Source of the DNA: Vineibacter terrae
GTDB lineage: Bacteria > Pseudomonadota > Alphaproteobacteria > Reyranellales > Reyranellaceae
Reading direction: 5' to 3'
Assembly: GCF_008039615.1 (NCBI RefSeq)
Contig: NZ_VDUZ01000003.1
Span: 62,001-126,000 of the forward strand
DNA: 64,000 bases
Shown: positions 54,316 to 62,397 of the stretch, piece by piece
How positions within the stretch are numbered: the stretch's first letter is position 1
Layout: each line of letters starts with the position of its first letter
Made by a program: the position numbers and the translations under genes
Notes under the pieces: model-generated
What the model was told of the DNA's origin: nothing
What the model saw: the letters and a program-made list of their open reading frames with translations, nothing else
Database searches by the model: none

Positions 54316-54344
54316 TTGACGCGCCGAGCCTGCGCCTGTATAGA
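54316..54344 (+). promoter_or_regulatory. Strong sigma70-type promoter before the leader peptide
   Basis: TTGACG (54316-54321), a 17 bp spacer, then TATAGA (54339-54344). Both boxes differ from consensus by one base and the spacing is ideal. Transcription should start at about 54351-54352, right at the ATG of the leader peptide. Confidence 0.75.
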
Positions 54345-54351
54345 AGCCGCC

Positions 54352-54399
54352 ATGAGCAATCGCTGCCACGCGTGTTGGTATTTTACGTCGCTCCCATAG
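54352..54399 (+). CDS. Leader peptide, 15 residues, Cys-Trp-Tyr-Phe-rich
   Basis: The reading frame ATG to TAG encodes MSNRCHACWYFTSLP. Cys-Trp-Tyr-Phe codons (TGT TGG TAT TTT, 54373-54384) are consecutive. It has no room for a ribosome-binding site because the promoter places the transcript start at or next to its ATG, so it would be a leaderless message, as described for the trpL leader of rhizobia. It lies 110 bp ahead of the GNAT gene with attenuator-like hairpins between. Its likely job is to stall the ribosome when charged aromatic (or Cys) tRNA is scarce and so set the choice of hairpin. Confidence 0.6.
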   Translation: MSNRCHACWYFTSLP

Positions 54400-54460
54400 G
54401 GCGGCGCCGATTGGTCATGACCACAGGATGCCGCCGCGGTCCGGCGGCATCATCGTTTTA
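54400..54460 (+). terminator. Attenuator: terminator hairpin with competing antiterminator
   Basis: Terminator stem GATGCCGCC (54427-54435) pairs with GGCGGCATC (54443-54451) around a 7-base loop, and ATCGTTTTA follows. GGCGGC at 54400-54405, immediately after the leader stop codon, can instead pair with GCCGCC at 54430-54435 and would disrupt the terminator. GCCGCC at 54346-54351 could in turn pair with 54400-54405 if transcription starts far enough upstream. The T-run begins four bases after the stem, which is weaker than ideal. Confidence 0.55.
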
Positions 54461-54509
54461 GAGAAGGGCCTCCGGCCCGCGGCAGAGGAAGCTGCGAGAG
54501 GAGAGCCTG

Positions 54510-55034
54510 ATGTTGCACACCACAGAAAGCACGATCGAAGCGTGGCCGCCGGCCGCGCTTGATATCCGCATCCGCACGGCGGCGATGCGCGATTACGGCG
54601 AGCTGTGCGGCCTGTTCGACGAGCTGGATGCGCTGCACCGCGCAGCTCGGCCGGAGATGTTCCAGGCGTTCGACGGGCCGGCACGCTCGCAGGAGCAGGT
54701 CGCCAGGCTGCTGTCCGATCGCGAATCCACCATCCTGGTGGCGGGCGCCGCCGACGGCCTGGCCGGCCTCGCGGTGCTGCTGACCCGGCCGCCATCGGCA
54801 TTCGCCGGCGCCGCGCCGCGCCACGTGATCGAGCTCGACAACCTCGTGGTGCGCGAGGCCTGCCGCGGCCGCCGGGTCGGGCGCCGCCTGCTGTCGGCCG
54901 CCGTCGAATGGGCACGCCAGCGCCGCGCCACCCATGTCGAGGTGGCCGTGCACGAGTTCAACACCGACGCCATCCGCTTCTACGCTGCGTTCGGCTTCGC
55001 GCCGTCCGTCGAGCGCATGATGCTGGCGGTATAG
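54510..55034 (+). CDS. GNAT-family N-acetyltransferase
   Basis: 174 residues from ATG 54510, with AGGAG 7 bases upstream. GNAT features: a RIRTAAMRDYGELCGLFDEL start, the central strand HVIELDNLVVREACRGRRVG with the acetyl-CoA pyrophosphate loop RGRRVGRRLL, and a C-terminal NTDAIRFYAAFGFAPS. It transfers an acetyl group to an amine, substrate unknown. It stands alone; its promoter and leader attenuator (54316-54460) suggest control by aromatic amino acid supply or by ribosome stalling. Confidence 0.9.
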   Translation: MLHTTESTIEAWPPAALDIRIRTAAMRDYGELCGLFDELDALHRAARPEMFQAFDGPARSQEQVARLLSDRESTILVAGAADGLAGLAVLLTRPPSAFAGAAPRHVIELDNLVVREACRGRRVGRRLLSAAVEWARQRRATHVEVAVHEFNTDAIRFYAAFGFAPSVERMMLAV

Positions 55035-55077
55035 CGTTGCTGTCGTCGGGGCCGGACCACTGGCATTGCGAGTCACC

Positions 55078-55160
55078 GTCATCCCGAGCGCAGCGAGGGA
55101 TCTCCCGTGAATGGCGCACCGTGCGTCTCGCGGGAGATCCCTCGCTGCGCTTGGGATGAC
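55078..55160. repeat. Family A palindrome, copy 6
   Basis: An 83 bp copy with GTCATCCCGAGCGCAGCGAG and TCGCTGCGCTTGGGATGAC arms, one G-T change. It lies between the GNAT and GT4 genes. Confidence 0.88.
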
Positions 55161-55259
55161 GGGTGCTGCGCCTGGGAAACCGCAAGGAGCAGCGGCCTTG
55201 AAACTGTCTCCGCGCTGGCCCAGATTTCAACGGTTCTGTCTGCGACATCGGGCGAGGCC

Positions 55260-56330
55260 ATGCGAATTGCGCAGATCGCTCCTTTGTACGAAGCGGTGCC
55301 GCCGGCGCTCTATGGCGGCACCGAACGCATCGTGGCCCATCTGGCCGATGCGCTGGTCGAGCTCGGTCACGACGTGACGCTGTTCGCAAGCCGCGAGGCG
55401 CGCACGAAGGCGACGCTGGTGCCGATGCGCGATCAGGCGATCCGTCTCGATCCGAGCCCGCTGAAGTCGGACCTCGCCGCTCATCTCAGCATGCTGCACG
55501 AAGTTCGCCGGCGCGAGGACCTGTTCGACATCCTGCACTTCCACATCGACCTGCTGCATTTTCCGTTCTTCGAGCACCTGGCCGAGCGCACCGTGACCAC
55601 CTTGCATGGCCGGCTCGATCTGAAGGACCTGCCGGCGGCCTATCGCCGCTGGCCGCGCTATCCGCTGGTGTCGATCTCGGAGCAGCAGCGCGAGCCGCTG
55701 CCTTTCGGCAACTGGACCGCGACCATCCAGCACGGCCTGCCGCCTGATCTCTATCAGCCGCCGGAGCCGTCGCAGCGCGGCTATCTCGCGTTCCTGGGCC
55801 GCATCTCGCCCGAGAAGCGGCCCGACCGGGCCATTGCGCTCGCGCGTCGCGCCGGCCTGCCGCTCAGGATCGCCGCCAAGGTCGACGCGGTCGATCGCGC
55901 CTATTTCCGCGAGACGATCGCGCCGCTGATCGATCAGCCCGGCATCGACTTCATCGGCGAGATCAGCGATGCGCAGAAGGCCGACTTCCTGGGCAATGCC
56001 CGGGCGCTGCTGTTTCCGATCGACTGGCCGGAACCTTTCGGGCTGGTGATGATCGAGGCCATGGCGTGCGGCACACCGGTGATCGCCTGGAAGGGCGGGG
56101 CGGTGACGGAGGTTGTCGACCACGGCGCCACCGGCTTCGTGGTGGCGTCCGAGGATGAGGCGATCGACGCCGTGCGTCGCCTGGACATGCTCGATCGGCG
56201 CGCCATCCGCCGCGTGTTCGAGCGGCGGTTCTCGTCGCAGGCGATGGCAGGCAAATACCTGGCGCTCTACCAGCGGTTGGCGGGCCAGGACGATCTCGAC
56301 CACCCGATCATGCAGATAGCGGGCGAATGA
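55260..56330 (+). CDS. Glycosyltransferase family 4
   Basis: 356 residues from ATG 55260, with GAGG 2-5 bases upstream. GT-B fold features: PPALYGGTERIVAHLADALV at the N-terminus, FLGRISPEKRPDRAIALARR in the middle and the EX7E motif with Glu258 and Glu266 in PEPFGLVMIEAMACGTPVIAW. It uses an activated nucleotide sugar to elongate a glycan or modify a small acceptor. Its stop overlaps the start of the debranching-type gene by 4 bp, so the two work together. The open frame upstream to 55107 passes through palindrome A and is rejected. Confidence 0.9.
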   Translation: MRIAQIAPLYEAVPPALYGGTERIVAHLADALVELGHDVTLFASREARTKATLVPMRDQAIRLDPSPLKSDLAAHLSMLHEVRRREDLFDILHFHIDLLHFPFFEHLAERTVTTLHGRLDLKDLPAAYRRWPRYPLVSISEQQREPLPFGNWTATIQHGLPPDLYQPPEPSQRGYLAFLGRISPEKRPDRAIALARRAGLPLRIAAKVDAVDRAYFRETIAPLIDQPGIDFIGEISDAQKADFLGNARALLFPIDWPEPFGLVMIEAMACGTPVIAWKGGAVTEVVDHGATGFVVASEDEAIDAVRRLDMLDRRAIRRVFERRFSSQAMAGKYLALYQRLAGQDDLDHPIMQIAGE

Positions 56331-58501
56331 CGGAACAGGTGCTTGCTCCCGATACCGGCGCGAGCGATGGGTTGCCACCGCTCGAGGCGGTGCCGGCCCC
56401 GCGCGGCGCGGCCCATCACTTCGCGCTGAAGCATGGCGATACCTTCCTGGTGACCGATGCCTTCGGTGACATCCGCGGCGCCGGCGACGGCCTGTTCCGC
56501 GATGATACGCGCGTGCTGTCGCGCTTCGACCTGACCCTGGCCGGCCAGCCGCCGTCGCTGCTGGGCGCCGCGGTCAGCGAGGACAACGTCTTCTTCACCT
56601 CGCATGTCACCAACCGCCCGCTGCCGCCGCTGGGCGGGCGCTCGATCCCCGAAGGCGTCATCCATATCGAGCGCGCGCGCTTCCTCTGGCAGGAGCGGCT
56701 GTACGAGCGGCTGGCGGTGTCGAACTACAGCGATTTCGACACCACCGTTCCGCTCACCATCGGCTTCACCGCGGATTTCCGCGACATGTTCGAGGTGCGC
56801 GGCAGTTCGCGGCCGATGCGCGGCGATATCGCGCCGCCGCAGGTCGGCGGTGATTCGGTGCTGCTGCGCTACGAAGGGCTGGACGACCTCGTGCGCACCT
56901 CGGTGATCGCCTTTTCCGCGGCGCCGCAGAAGCTGACCGCGGGCCGCGCCGATTTCATGATCGCGGTGCGCAAGCACGATTGTGTCGAGCTCTATATCGA
57001 GGTCGGCCGCGACCGGCCGGCGCTGCCCGGGCGTGCGCGCTTCCGGGCCGCTGCAGCGCGCGCCCGCTTCAGCATGCGCGCCGGGCGCCGGCGCGGCGGG
57101 CGGCTGCGCAGCTCGGGACGGCTGTTCAACAACTGGATCGACAAGTCGCGCGCCGACCTTGCGTTGCTGACGACGGAGCTGCCGACCGGCCCGTATCCCT
57201 ATGCCGGGATTCCGTGGTTCTCGACGCCGTTCGGCCGCGACGCGATCGTCACCGCGCTGCAGACCGTGTGGCTCGATCCGGCGTTGGCGCGCGGCGTGCT
57301 CACCTTCCTGTCGCAGAACCAGGCCTACGAGACCTCGCAGTTCCAGGATTCGGCGCCCGGCAAGATCATGCACGAGACGCGCAAGGGCGAGATGACCGCG
57401 CTGGGCGAGCTGCCGTTCCGCAAGTACTACGGCGGCGTCGACACCACGCCGCTCTTCGTCATGCTGGCCGGCGCCTATGCCACGCGCACCGCCGATCTTG
57501 CCTTCATCGATCAGCTCTGGCCCAGCCTGGAGGCGGCCATGGGCTGGATCGAGGACCAGAGCGGCGCCAACGGCCATGGCTTCCTCGATTACGCGCGCGG
57601 CGCCGAGACCGGCCTTGCCAACCAGGGCTGGAAGGACAGCAGCGACTCGATCTTCCATGCCGATGGCCGCACGCCCGACGGTCCGATCGCGCTGGTCGAG
57701 GTGCAGGGCTATGTCTACGCCGCGCTGCGCGCGATGGCCGACCTGGCGCGCCGTCGCAACGAGCTGGAGTCGGCGGCGCATTGGCTGGCGCGCGCGCAGG
57801 CGCTGCGGACGGCGGTGGAGGACCGGTTCTGGATGCCGGAGCTGGGCTTCTACGGCCTGGCGACGGACGGGCATGGTGAGCTGTGCCGGGTGCGGGCCTC
57901 CAATGCCGGGCACCTGCTCTTCGTTGGGCTGCCGAGCGACGACCGCGCCGCGCGCGTGGCCGAGCAGCTCATGTCGGCGCCGTTCAATACCGGCTGGGGC
58001 GTCCGCACGCTGGCGCATGGCGCGGCGCGCTTCAACCCGATGTCCTATCACAACGGCTCGGTGTGGCCGCACGATACCGCCATCTGCGCCGCCGGCCTGG
58101 CGCGCTATGGCCATCGCCGGGGCGTGGTGCGCCTGCTGAGCGAGGCGTTCGAGGCCGCGGTGCATTTCGGCATGCGCCTGCCGGAGCTGTTCTGCGGCTT
58201 CCCGCGCTCGCCCGGCGAGTCGCCGATCGCCTATCCCGTCGCCTGCCTGCCGCAGGCCTGGTCGTCGGGAGCGGTGTTCATGATCCTGCAGGCATGCCTG
58301 GGACTGCAGATCGATGCCTGGCGCCGCGAGATCCATATCGACCGCCCGTCGCTGCCCATCGGCATCGACCGGATGGCGCTGCAGGGCCTGGCCGTGGGCG
58401 ACGCGCGCATCGACCTGGTCTTCCAGAGAGTGGGCGAGCGCGTCGTCGTCTTCAGCGAGGGCGGCGACCAGGACTCGGTGCGCATCCTCAGCCGGATTTG
58501 A
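56327..58501 (+). CDS. Glycogen-debranching-like amylo-alpha-1,6-glucosidase
   Basis: 724 residues. The N-terminal domain (about 25-230) matches the glycogen-debranching N-terminal bis domain: GDTFLVTDAFGDIRG, GLFRDDTRVLSRF and ERARFLWQERLYERLAVSNY. The C-terminal part is an (alpha/alpha)6 barrel: PWFSTPFGRDAIVTALQTVW, NQGWKDSSDSIFHADG and YHNGSVWPHDTAICAAGLAR. It should hydrolyse alpha-1,6 or related glucosidic bonds in the cytoplasm. The coupled GT4 gene suggests a storage glucan or glucosylated compatible solute. No GlgA/B/C genes are nearby. Confidence 0.88.
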   Translation: MTEQVLAPDTGASDGLPPLEAVPAPRGAAHHFALKHGDTFLVTDAFGDIRGAGDGLFRDDTRVLSRFDLTLAGQPPSLLGAAVSEDNVFFTSHVTNRPLPPLGGRSIPEGVIHIERARFLWQERLYERLAVSNYSDFDTTVPLTIGFTADFRDMFEVRGSSRPMRGDIAPPQVGGDSVLLRYEGLDDLVRTSVIAFSAAPQKLTAGRADFMIAVRKHDCVELYIEVGRDRPALPGRARFRAAAARARFSMRAGRRRGGRLRSSGRLFNNWIDKSRADLALLTTELPTGPYPYAGIPWFSTPFGRDAIVTALQTVWLDPALARGVLTFLSQNQAYETSQFQDSAPGKIMHETRKGEMTALGELPFRKYYGGVDTTPLFVMLAGAYATRTADLAFIDQLWPSLEAAMGWIEDQSGANGHGFLDYARGAETGLANQGWKDSSDSIFHADGRTPDGPIALVEVQGYVYAALRAMADLARRRNELESAAHWLARAQALRTAVEDRFWMPELGFYGLATDGHGELCRVRASNAGHLLFVGLPSDDRAARVAEQLMSAPFNTGWGVRTLAHGAARFNPMSYHNGSVWPHDTAICAAGLARYGHRRGVVRLLSEAFEAAVHFGMRLPELFCGFPRSPGESPIAYPVACLPQAWSSGAVFMILQACLGLQIDAWRREIHIDRPSLPIGIDRMALQGLAVGDARIDLVFQRVGERVVVFSEGGDQDSVRILSRI

Positions 58502-58503
58502 AG

Positions 58504-58719
58504 TTCATGTCGTCCTGAGCGCAGCGAAGGACCTTGCGGTGGTTGGTGCGGGTTAACGACAGTCCTGGTGACGGCTGGGACCGCGCCGCTCCAGCGGCGC
58601 TCTTCTCTGAAGTTTGTCCATGAGCGTCGCTGGAGCGACGCGGTCCGACCCGTCATAATCGGCACCAGTGTCCGCACCAACCACCGCAAGGTCCTTCGCT
58701 GCGCTCAGGACGACATGAA
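58504..58719. repeat. Large nested palindrome (family A variant with an internal element)
   Basis: Outer arms TTCATGTCGTCCTGAGCGCA and the inverse GCTCAGGACGACATGAA enclose arms that stay complementary through AAGGACCTTGCGGTGGTTGG. Inside the loop is a second palindrome, GGACCGCGCCGCTCCAGCGG (from about 58579) against CGCTGGAGCGACGCGGTCC (to about 58651). The layout looks like one element inserted in the loop of another. It fills the gap between the debranching gene and the convergent acyl-CoA synthetase. Confidence 0.85.
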
Positions 58720-58740
58720 GCACAATAGGGGCGAAAGCAG

Positions 58741-60291
58741 TCACGTGATCGCCGGCGCTGACGTCCCGACGAACTGCGTGCGCAGCTCGCGCTTGAGCAC
58801 CTTGCCGGTGGCGTTGCGTGGCAGCGCCTCGACGAATTCCACCGTCTGCGGCACCTTGAATTTCGCCAGCCGCGCCAGGCAATGGGTGACGACGTCGGGC
58901 TCGCTCAGCGTCTCGCCGGGCTTGATGACGATCACCGCCTTGCCGACCTCGCCCCAGCGGTCGCTGGGCACGCCGATCACGGCGGCGTCGGCGACCTGCG
59001 GCAATTGGAAGATCACGTTCTCGACCTCGGCCGGATAGACGTTCTCGCCGCCCGAGATGTACATGTCCTTCCAGCGGTCGACGATGTAGACGAAGCCTTC
59101 GTCGTCCCGGCGCGCGGCGTCGCCGGTCTTCAGCCAGCCGTCGACGAATGCCTTGCGGGTCGCATCGGGGTTGTTCCAGTAGCCCGGCGTGATGTTGGGG
59201 CCGCGGGTCCACAACTCGCCGATCGCGCCCCGCGGCACGTCGCGCCCGGCCTCGTCGACGATGCGCAGCTCGGTATGCATGAACGGCTTGCCAGCCGAGC
59301 CCACCTTGCGGATGGCATCGGCCGCGTCCAGCATCGACGTGCCGGGGCTGGTCTCGGTCATGCCGTAGCCCTGCACCAGCGGCACGCCGCGCGCCGCCCA
59401 GGCCTCGAGGATGGCGAGCGCGCAGGGTGCGCCGCCGACGCCCGCCATCTGCAGGCGTGAGAAGTCGGCGTCCTGGAACTTCGGGTGCTGCATCATGAAC
59501 TGGTAGGGGGCTGGCACGGCGAAGAAATGCGTGATGCCCAGCGCCTCGTCGCAGATGTGATCCAGCGCCGCGCCGGGCTCGAAGGCGCGCATGATCAGGA
59601 TCGCGCCGCCGGCATGCAGCACCGGGTTGGCGTAGCAGTTCAGCCCGCCGGTATGGAACAGCGGCAGGACCACGAGCTGCACCGTGGCGGGCGAGATCAT
59701 GGCCGGGATGCCGAGGTTCACCACGTTCCAGAACGTCATGCCGTGGGTGATGATCGCGCCCTTGGGATGACCCGTGGTGCCCGACGTGTACATGATGGTG
59801 CTGGTATCGTCGTGCGTCAGCGGCACCAGCGTCGGCGCCGGGCTGGCGGCCATGACGGCGCGCTCGTAGCTGCTGTCGGCGCGGTCGATGTCGATCTCTA
59901 GCAGGTGCGGGATGGTGCATTGCGCCTGCAGCGCCTGGGCCTGCGCCTTGAAGCTGGAGTCGTGGATCAGCACCTTGGGGGCGCAGTCGCCCAGGATGTA
60001 GGTCAGCTCCGGCACGGTCAGCCGCCAGTTGAGCGGCACCATCACGCTGCCGATCCGCCCGCAGGCGAATTGCAGCTCGAAATATTCCGGGCAGTTCGGT
60101 GCCAGCAGCGCCACCCGGTCGGTCTTGCCGACGCCGTTGGTCTGCAGGTGGGCGGCCAGCCGGCGGGCGCGCTCGTCGAGCTGGCGATAAGTGAGCTTGC
60201 GGCCGGTGTGCAGGTCATGGATCGCCAGCCCGGCCGGGCGACGGTCGGCGTGATGTGTGATCCAGTCGTAGTAGGGGATGGTCGCGGTCAT
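58741..60291 (-). CDS. Acyl-CoA synthetase (AMP-forming), first
   Basis: 516 residues from ATG 60291; an in-frame GTG two codons earlier is also possible. The AMP-binding P-loop is YTSGTTGHPKGA (168-179), then YGMTETSPG, the hinge region DGWLKTGDAARRDDEGF and the C-terminal catalytic Lys in GKVLKRELR. It joins a carboxylic acid to CoA via an acyl-adenylate. Chain length or aromatic preference cannot be told. It is the only gene of its unit and is divergent from a tiny membrane protein, with a 10 bp stem hairpin between them. Confidence 0.92.
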   Translation of the reverse strand: MTATIPYYDWITHHADRRPAGLAIHDLHTGRKLTYRQLDERARRLAAHLQTNGVGKTDRVALLAPNCPEYFELQFACGRIGSVMVPLNWRLTVPELTYILGDCAPKVLIHDSSFKAQAQALQAQCTIPHLLEIDIDRADSSYERAVMAASPAPTLVPLTHDDTSTIMYTSGTTGHPKGAIITHGMTFWNVVNLGIPAMISPATVQLVVLPLFHTGGLNCYANPVLHAGGAILIMRAFEPGAALDHICDEALGITHFFAVPAPYQFMMQHPKFQDADFSRLQMAGVGGAPCALAILEAWAARGVPLVQGYGMTETSPGTSMLDAADAIRKVGSAGKPFMHTELRIVDEAGRDVPRGAIGELWTRGPNITPGYWNNPDATRKAFVDGWLKTGDAARRDDEGFVYIVDRWKDMYISGGENVYPAEVENVIFQLPQVADAAVIGVPSDRWGEVGKAVIVIKPGETLSEPDVVTHCLARLAKFKVPQTVEFVEALPRNATGKVLKRELRTQFVGTSAPAIT

Positions 60292-60337
60292 GGTCACGGC
60301 TGCGGGGTGGTCAGGTCACCGAGAGTAGGCGGATTAT

Positions 60338-60364
60338 GGTGCTGACGGAACCTTCGTCAGCGCC
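60338..60364. promoter_or_regulatory. Inverted repeat in divergent promoter region
   Basis: GGTGCTGACG (60338-60347) pairs with CGTCAGCGCC (60355-60364) with one G-T, around GAACCTT. It is centred between the acyl-CoA synthetase and the small membrane protein genes and may be an operator. No T-run follows. Confidence 0.4.
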
Positions 60365-60417
60365 GGGCGTTGGACCGAGCGGCGGCTGATGACGCCATGG
60401 CATGACAGAGGAGCCCC

Positions 60418-60639
60418 ATGCGCCCATTGCTCATTCTCGGCATTGTGCTGGTGGTCGCCGGCATCATCGCGCTGGTCGTGCCCTATATCGTCTTCACCGA
60501 CACCAGGCAGGTGATCGATCTCGGCCCGCTGTCGGTCGAGGCCAAGGAGCAGCGCGTCATCCCGATCCCGGCCATCGCCGGCATCGCGTCGGTGGTCGCC
60601 GGCCTGGCCTGCCTGTTCATGGCCCGCCGCCGGGCATGA
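60418..60639 (+). CDS. Small two-helix membrane protein (DUF3185-like)
   Basis: 73 residues. Helix 1 is LLILGIVLVVAGIIALVVPY (about 4-23) and helix 2 IAGIASVVAGLACLFMARRR (about 53-72), with a short exposed loop of TDTRQVIDLGPLSVEAKEQRV in part. The loop pattern (DLGPLSVEAKE then IPIPAIAG) resembles DUF3185-type proteins, function unknown. GAGG lies 6-8 bases before ATG. It is a single gene followed by palindrome A. Confidence 0.8.
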   Translation: MRPLLILGIVLVVAGIIALVVPYIVFTDTRQVIDLGPLSVEAKEQRVIPIPAIAGIASVVAGLACLFMARRRA

Positions 60640-60677
60640 TCCGGCATCATCTCAACGCGCTGTCATTACAACGTGCT

Positions 60678-60762
60678 GTCATCCCGAGCGCAGCGAGGGA
60701 TCTCCTGCGAATGGCGCATCGTGCGTCTCACGCAGGAGATCCCTCGCTGCGCTCGGGATGAC
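60678..60762. repeat. Family A palindrome, copy 7
   Basis: An 85 bp copy with perfect GTCATCCCGAGCGCAGCGAG and TCGCTGCGCTCGGGATGAC arms. It is located between the small membrane protein and the end of the convergent second acyl-CoA synthetase gene. Confidence 0.9.
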
Positions 60763-60788
60763 GGGTCGTTCGCCCGAACGACAGGCCC

Positions 60789-62345
60789 CTAGTTCACCCG
60801 CTTCTCGTAGCCCTTCCAGAACGGCTCGCGCAGCTCGCGCTTGAGCACCTTGCCGGCGCCGGACAACGGCAGCGAGGTATCGCGGAACTCGACCGAGCGC
60901 GGGCATTTGTAGCCGGCGATCTGGGTCCGGCAGTGCGCGATCACCGCTTCCGCCGTGAGGTTGGCGCCGCTGCGCGGCACGACGACGGCGTGGATGGTCT
61001 CGCCCCATTTGGGGTCGGGGATGCCGATCACGGCCACCTCGGCGACGCCCGGCATCAGCGAGATCGCATTCTCGACCTCGGCCGAATAGACGTTCTCGCC
61101 GCCCGAGATGATCATGTCCTTGAGGCGGTCGACGATGAAGACGAAGCCCTCGTCGTCCATGTAGGCGGCATCGCCGCTGTAGTACCAGCCGTCCTTGAGC
61201 ACGGCCGCCGTCTCCTGGGGCTTGTTCCAGTAGCCCAGCATGATCATCGGCCCCTTGGCGGCGACCTCGCCGGCGGTGCCGCGCGGCACCTCCTGGCGGT
61301 TCTCGTCGACGATCTTCAGCTCGGCCGTATGCGCCGCCAGCCCGCACGACTTGATGCGGCCGGCATAGGGTCCTTCGAGCGTCGTGTAGCGCGGCGGCAG
61401 CAGGGTCAGGATCGGTGCCGCTTCGGTCATGCCGTAGGCATGGATGAACTGGCAGCCGGGGAAGACCTGCAGGGCCTTGCGCAGCACGCCTTCAGGCATC
61501 GGCGAGGCGCCGTAGAGGATGTATTTGAGGCTGGAGACGTCGAAGTCCGCCACCTTGGGATGGTTGGCCAGCATGTTGATCATGGTCGGCACGTACTGGC
61601 CGTGCGTCACCTTTTCCTGCGCGATGGTCTGCAGGCAGTCGGTGGCGTCGAAGCGCGGCACGAAAGCGTGGAAGCCGCCGCAGGCCGTGACGCCGAAGGT
61701 CGAGGCGCCGTCGGCGAGATGGAACATCGGGCCGGAATGGATGTAGGTCGTATCGTGATCGAAGTACAAGCCGGCGATGGCGTTCATCGCGTTCCACACC
61801 AGGTTGTTGTGGCTCAGCATCACGCCTTTCGACTTGCCGGTCGTGCCGCCGGTATAGAACAGCCCGGCCAGCGCCTCGCCGCCGGCGCCGGCATCCGCGA
61901 TCGCCGGCGCGGCCGCGAGATCCTCGTAGGGCCGCATGCCGGCGGGCGGCGCATCATCGTCGAGGTAGTAGACCGCCGTCACCGTCGGCATGTGGCCGGC
62001 CAGCGCCTCGGCATGGGCCTTCATGGCGCCGTCGATGAACAGCAGCCGCGAGCCTGAATCCTCGAGGATGTACTGTACCTCCGGCGTCGCCAGCCGGGTG
62101 TTGACGGGCACCATGGCAGCGCCGATCCACGGGATGGCGTACATCAGCTCGAAATAGCGGTCGCTGTTGAGCGCCAGGATCGCGATCCGGTCGCCAGGCT
62201 GCACGCCCGCTGCCTTCAGGCCGCCGGCGATCCGCGCCACGCGCTCGACGGTCTGCGACCATATCCGCCGCCGTCCCCGGAACACCGTGGACTTCTCCTT
62301 GGGCCGGATCTGGCCCGCACGCCGCAACCCCTGTGTCAGATACAT
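60789..62345 (-). CDS. Acyl-CoA synthetase (AMP-forming), second
   Basis: 518 residues. The P-loop is FYTGGTTGKSKGV (163-175, Gly instead of the usual Ser), followed by YGMTEAAPIL, DGWYYSGDAAYMDDEGFVFI and the C-terminal GKVLKREL with the catalytic Lys. It activates a carboxylic acid as its CoA ester. It resembles the enzyme at 58741 in overall plan but the two are clearly distinct. It follows an MFS transporter gene on the same strand after 52 bp, so it likely activates what that transporter imports. Confidence 0.92.
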   Translation of the reverse strand: MYLTQGLRRAGQIRPKEKSTVFRGRRRIWSQTVERVARIAGGLKAAGVQPGDRIAILALNSDRYFELMYAIPWIGAAMVPVNTRLATPEVQYILEDSGSRLLFIDGAMKAHAEALAGHMPTVTAVYYLDDDAPPAGMRPYEDLAAAPAIADAGAGGEALAGLFYTGGTTGKSKGVMLSHNNLVWNAMNAIAGLYFDHDTTYIHSGPMFHLADGASTFGVTACGGFHAFVPRFDATDCLQTIAQEKVTHGQYVPTMINMLANHPKVADFDVSSLKYILYGASPMPEGVLRKALQVFPGCQFIHAYGMTEAAPILTLLPPRYTTLEGPYAGRIKSCGLAAHTAELKIVDENRQEVPRGTAGEVAAKGPMIMLGYWNKPQETAAVLKDGWYYSGDAAYMDDEGFVFIVDRLKDMIISGGENVYSAEVENAISLMPGVAEVAVIGIPDPKWGETIHAVVVPRSGANLTAEAVIAHCRTQIAGYKCPRSVEFRDTSLPLSGAGKVLKRELREPFWKGYEKRVN

Positions 62346-62397
62346 CGCCTGTCCTATCTGCGTTCCACTCCCCGGATATGGAGTTGCGTTTGGCGGC

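Noticed and set aside
56267..58336. A 689-residue minus-strand frame antisense to the debranching gene
   Set aside because: It is Arg/Gln/His-rich, typical of antisense frames in GC-rich DNA, and lies wholly opposite a well-supported gene.
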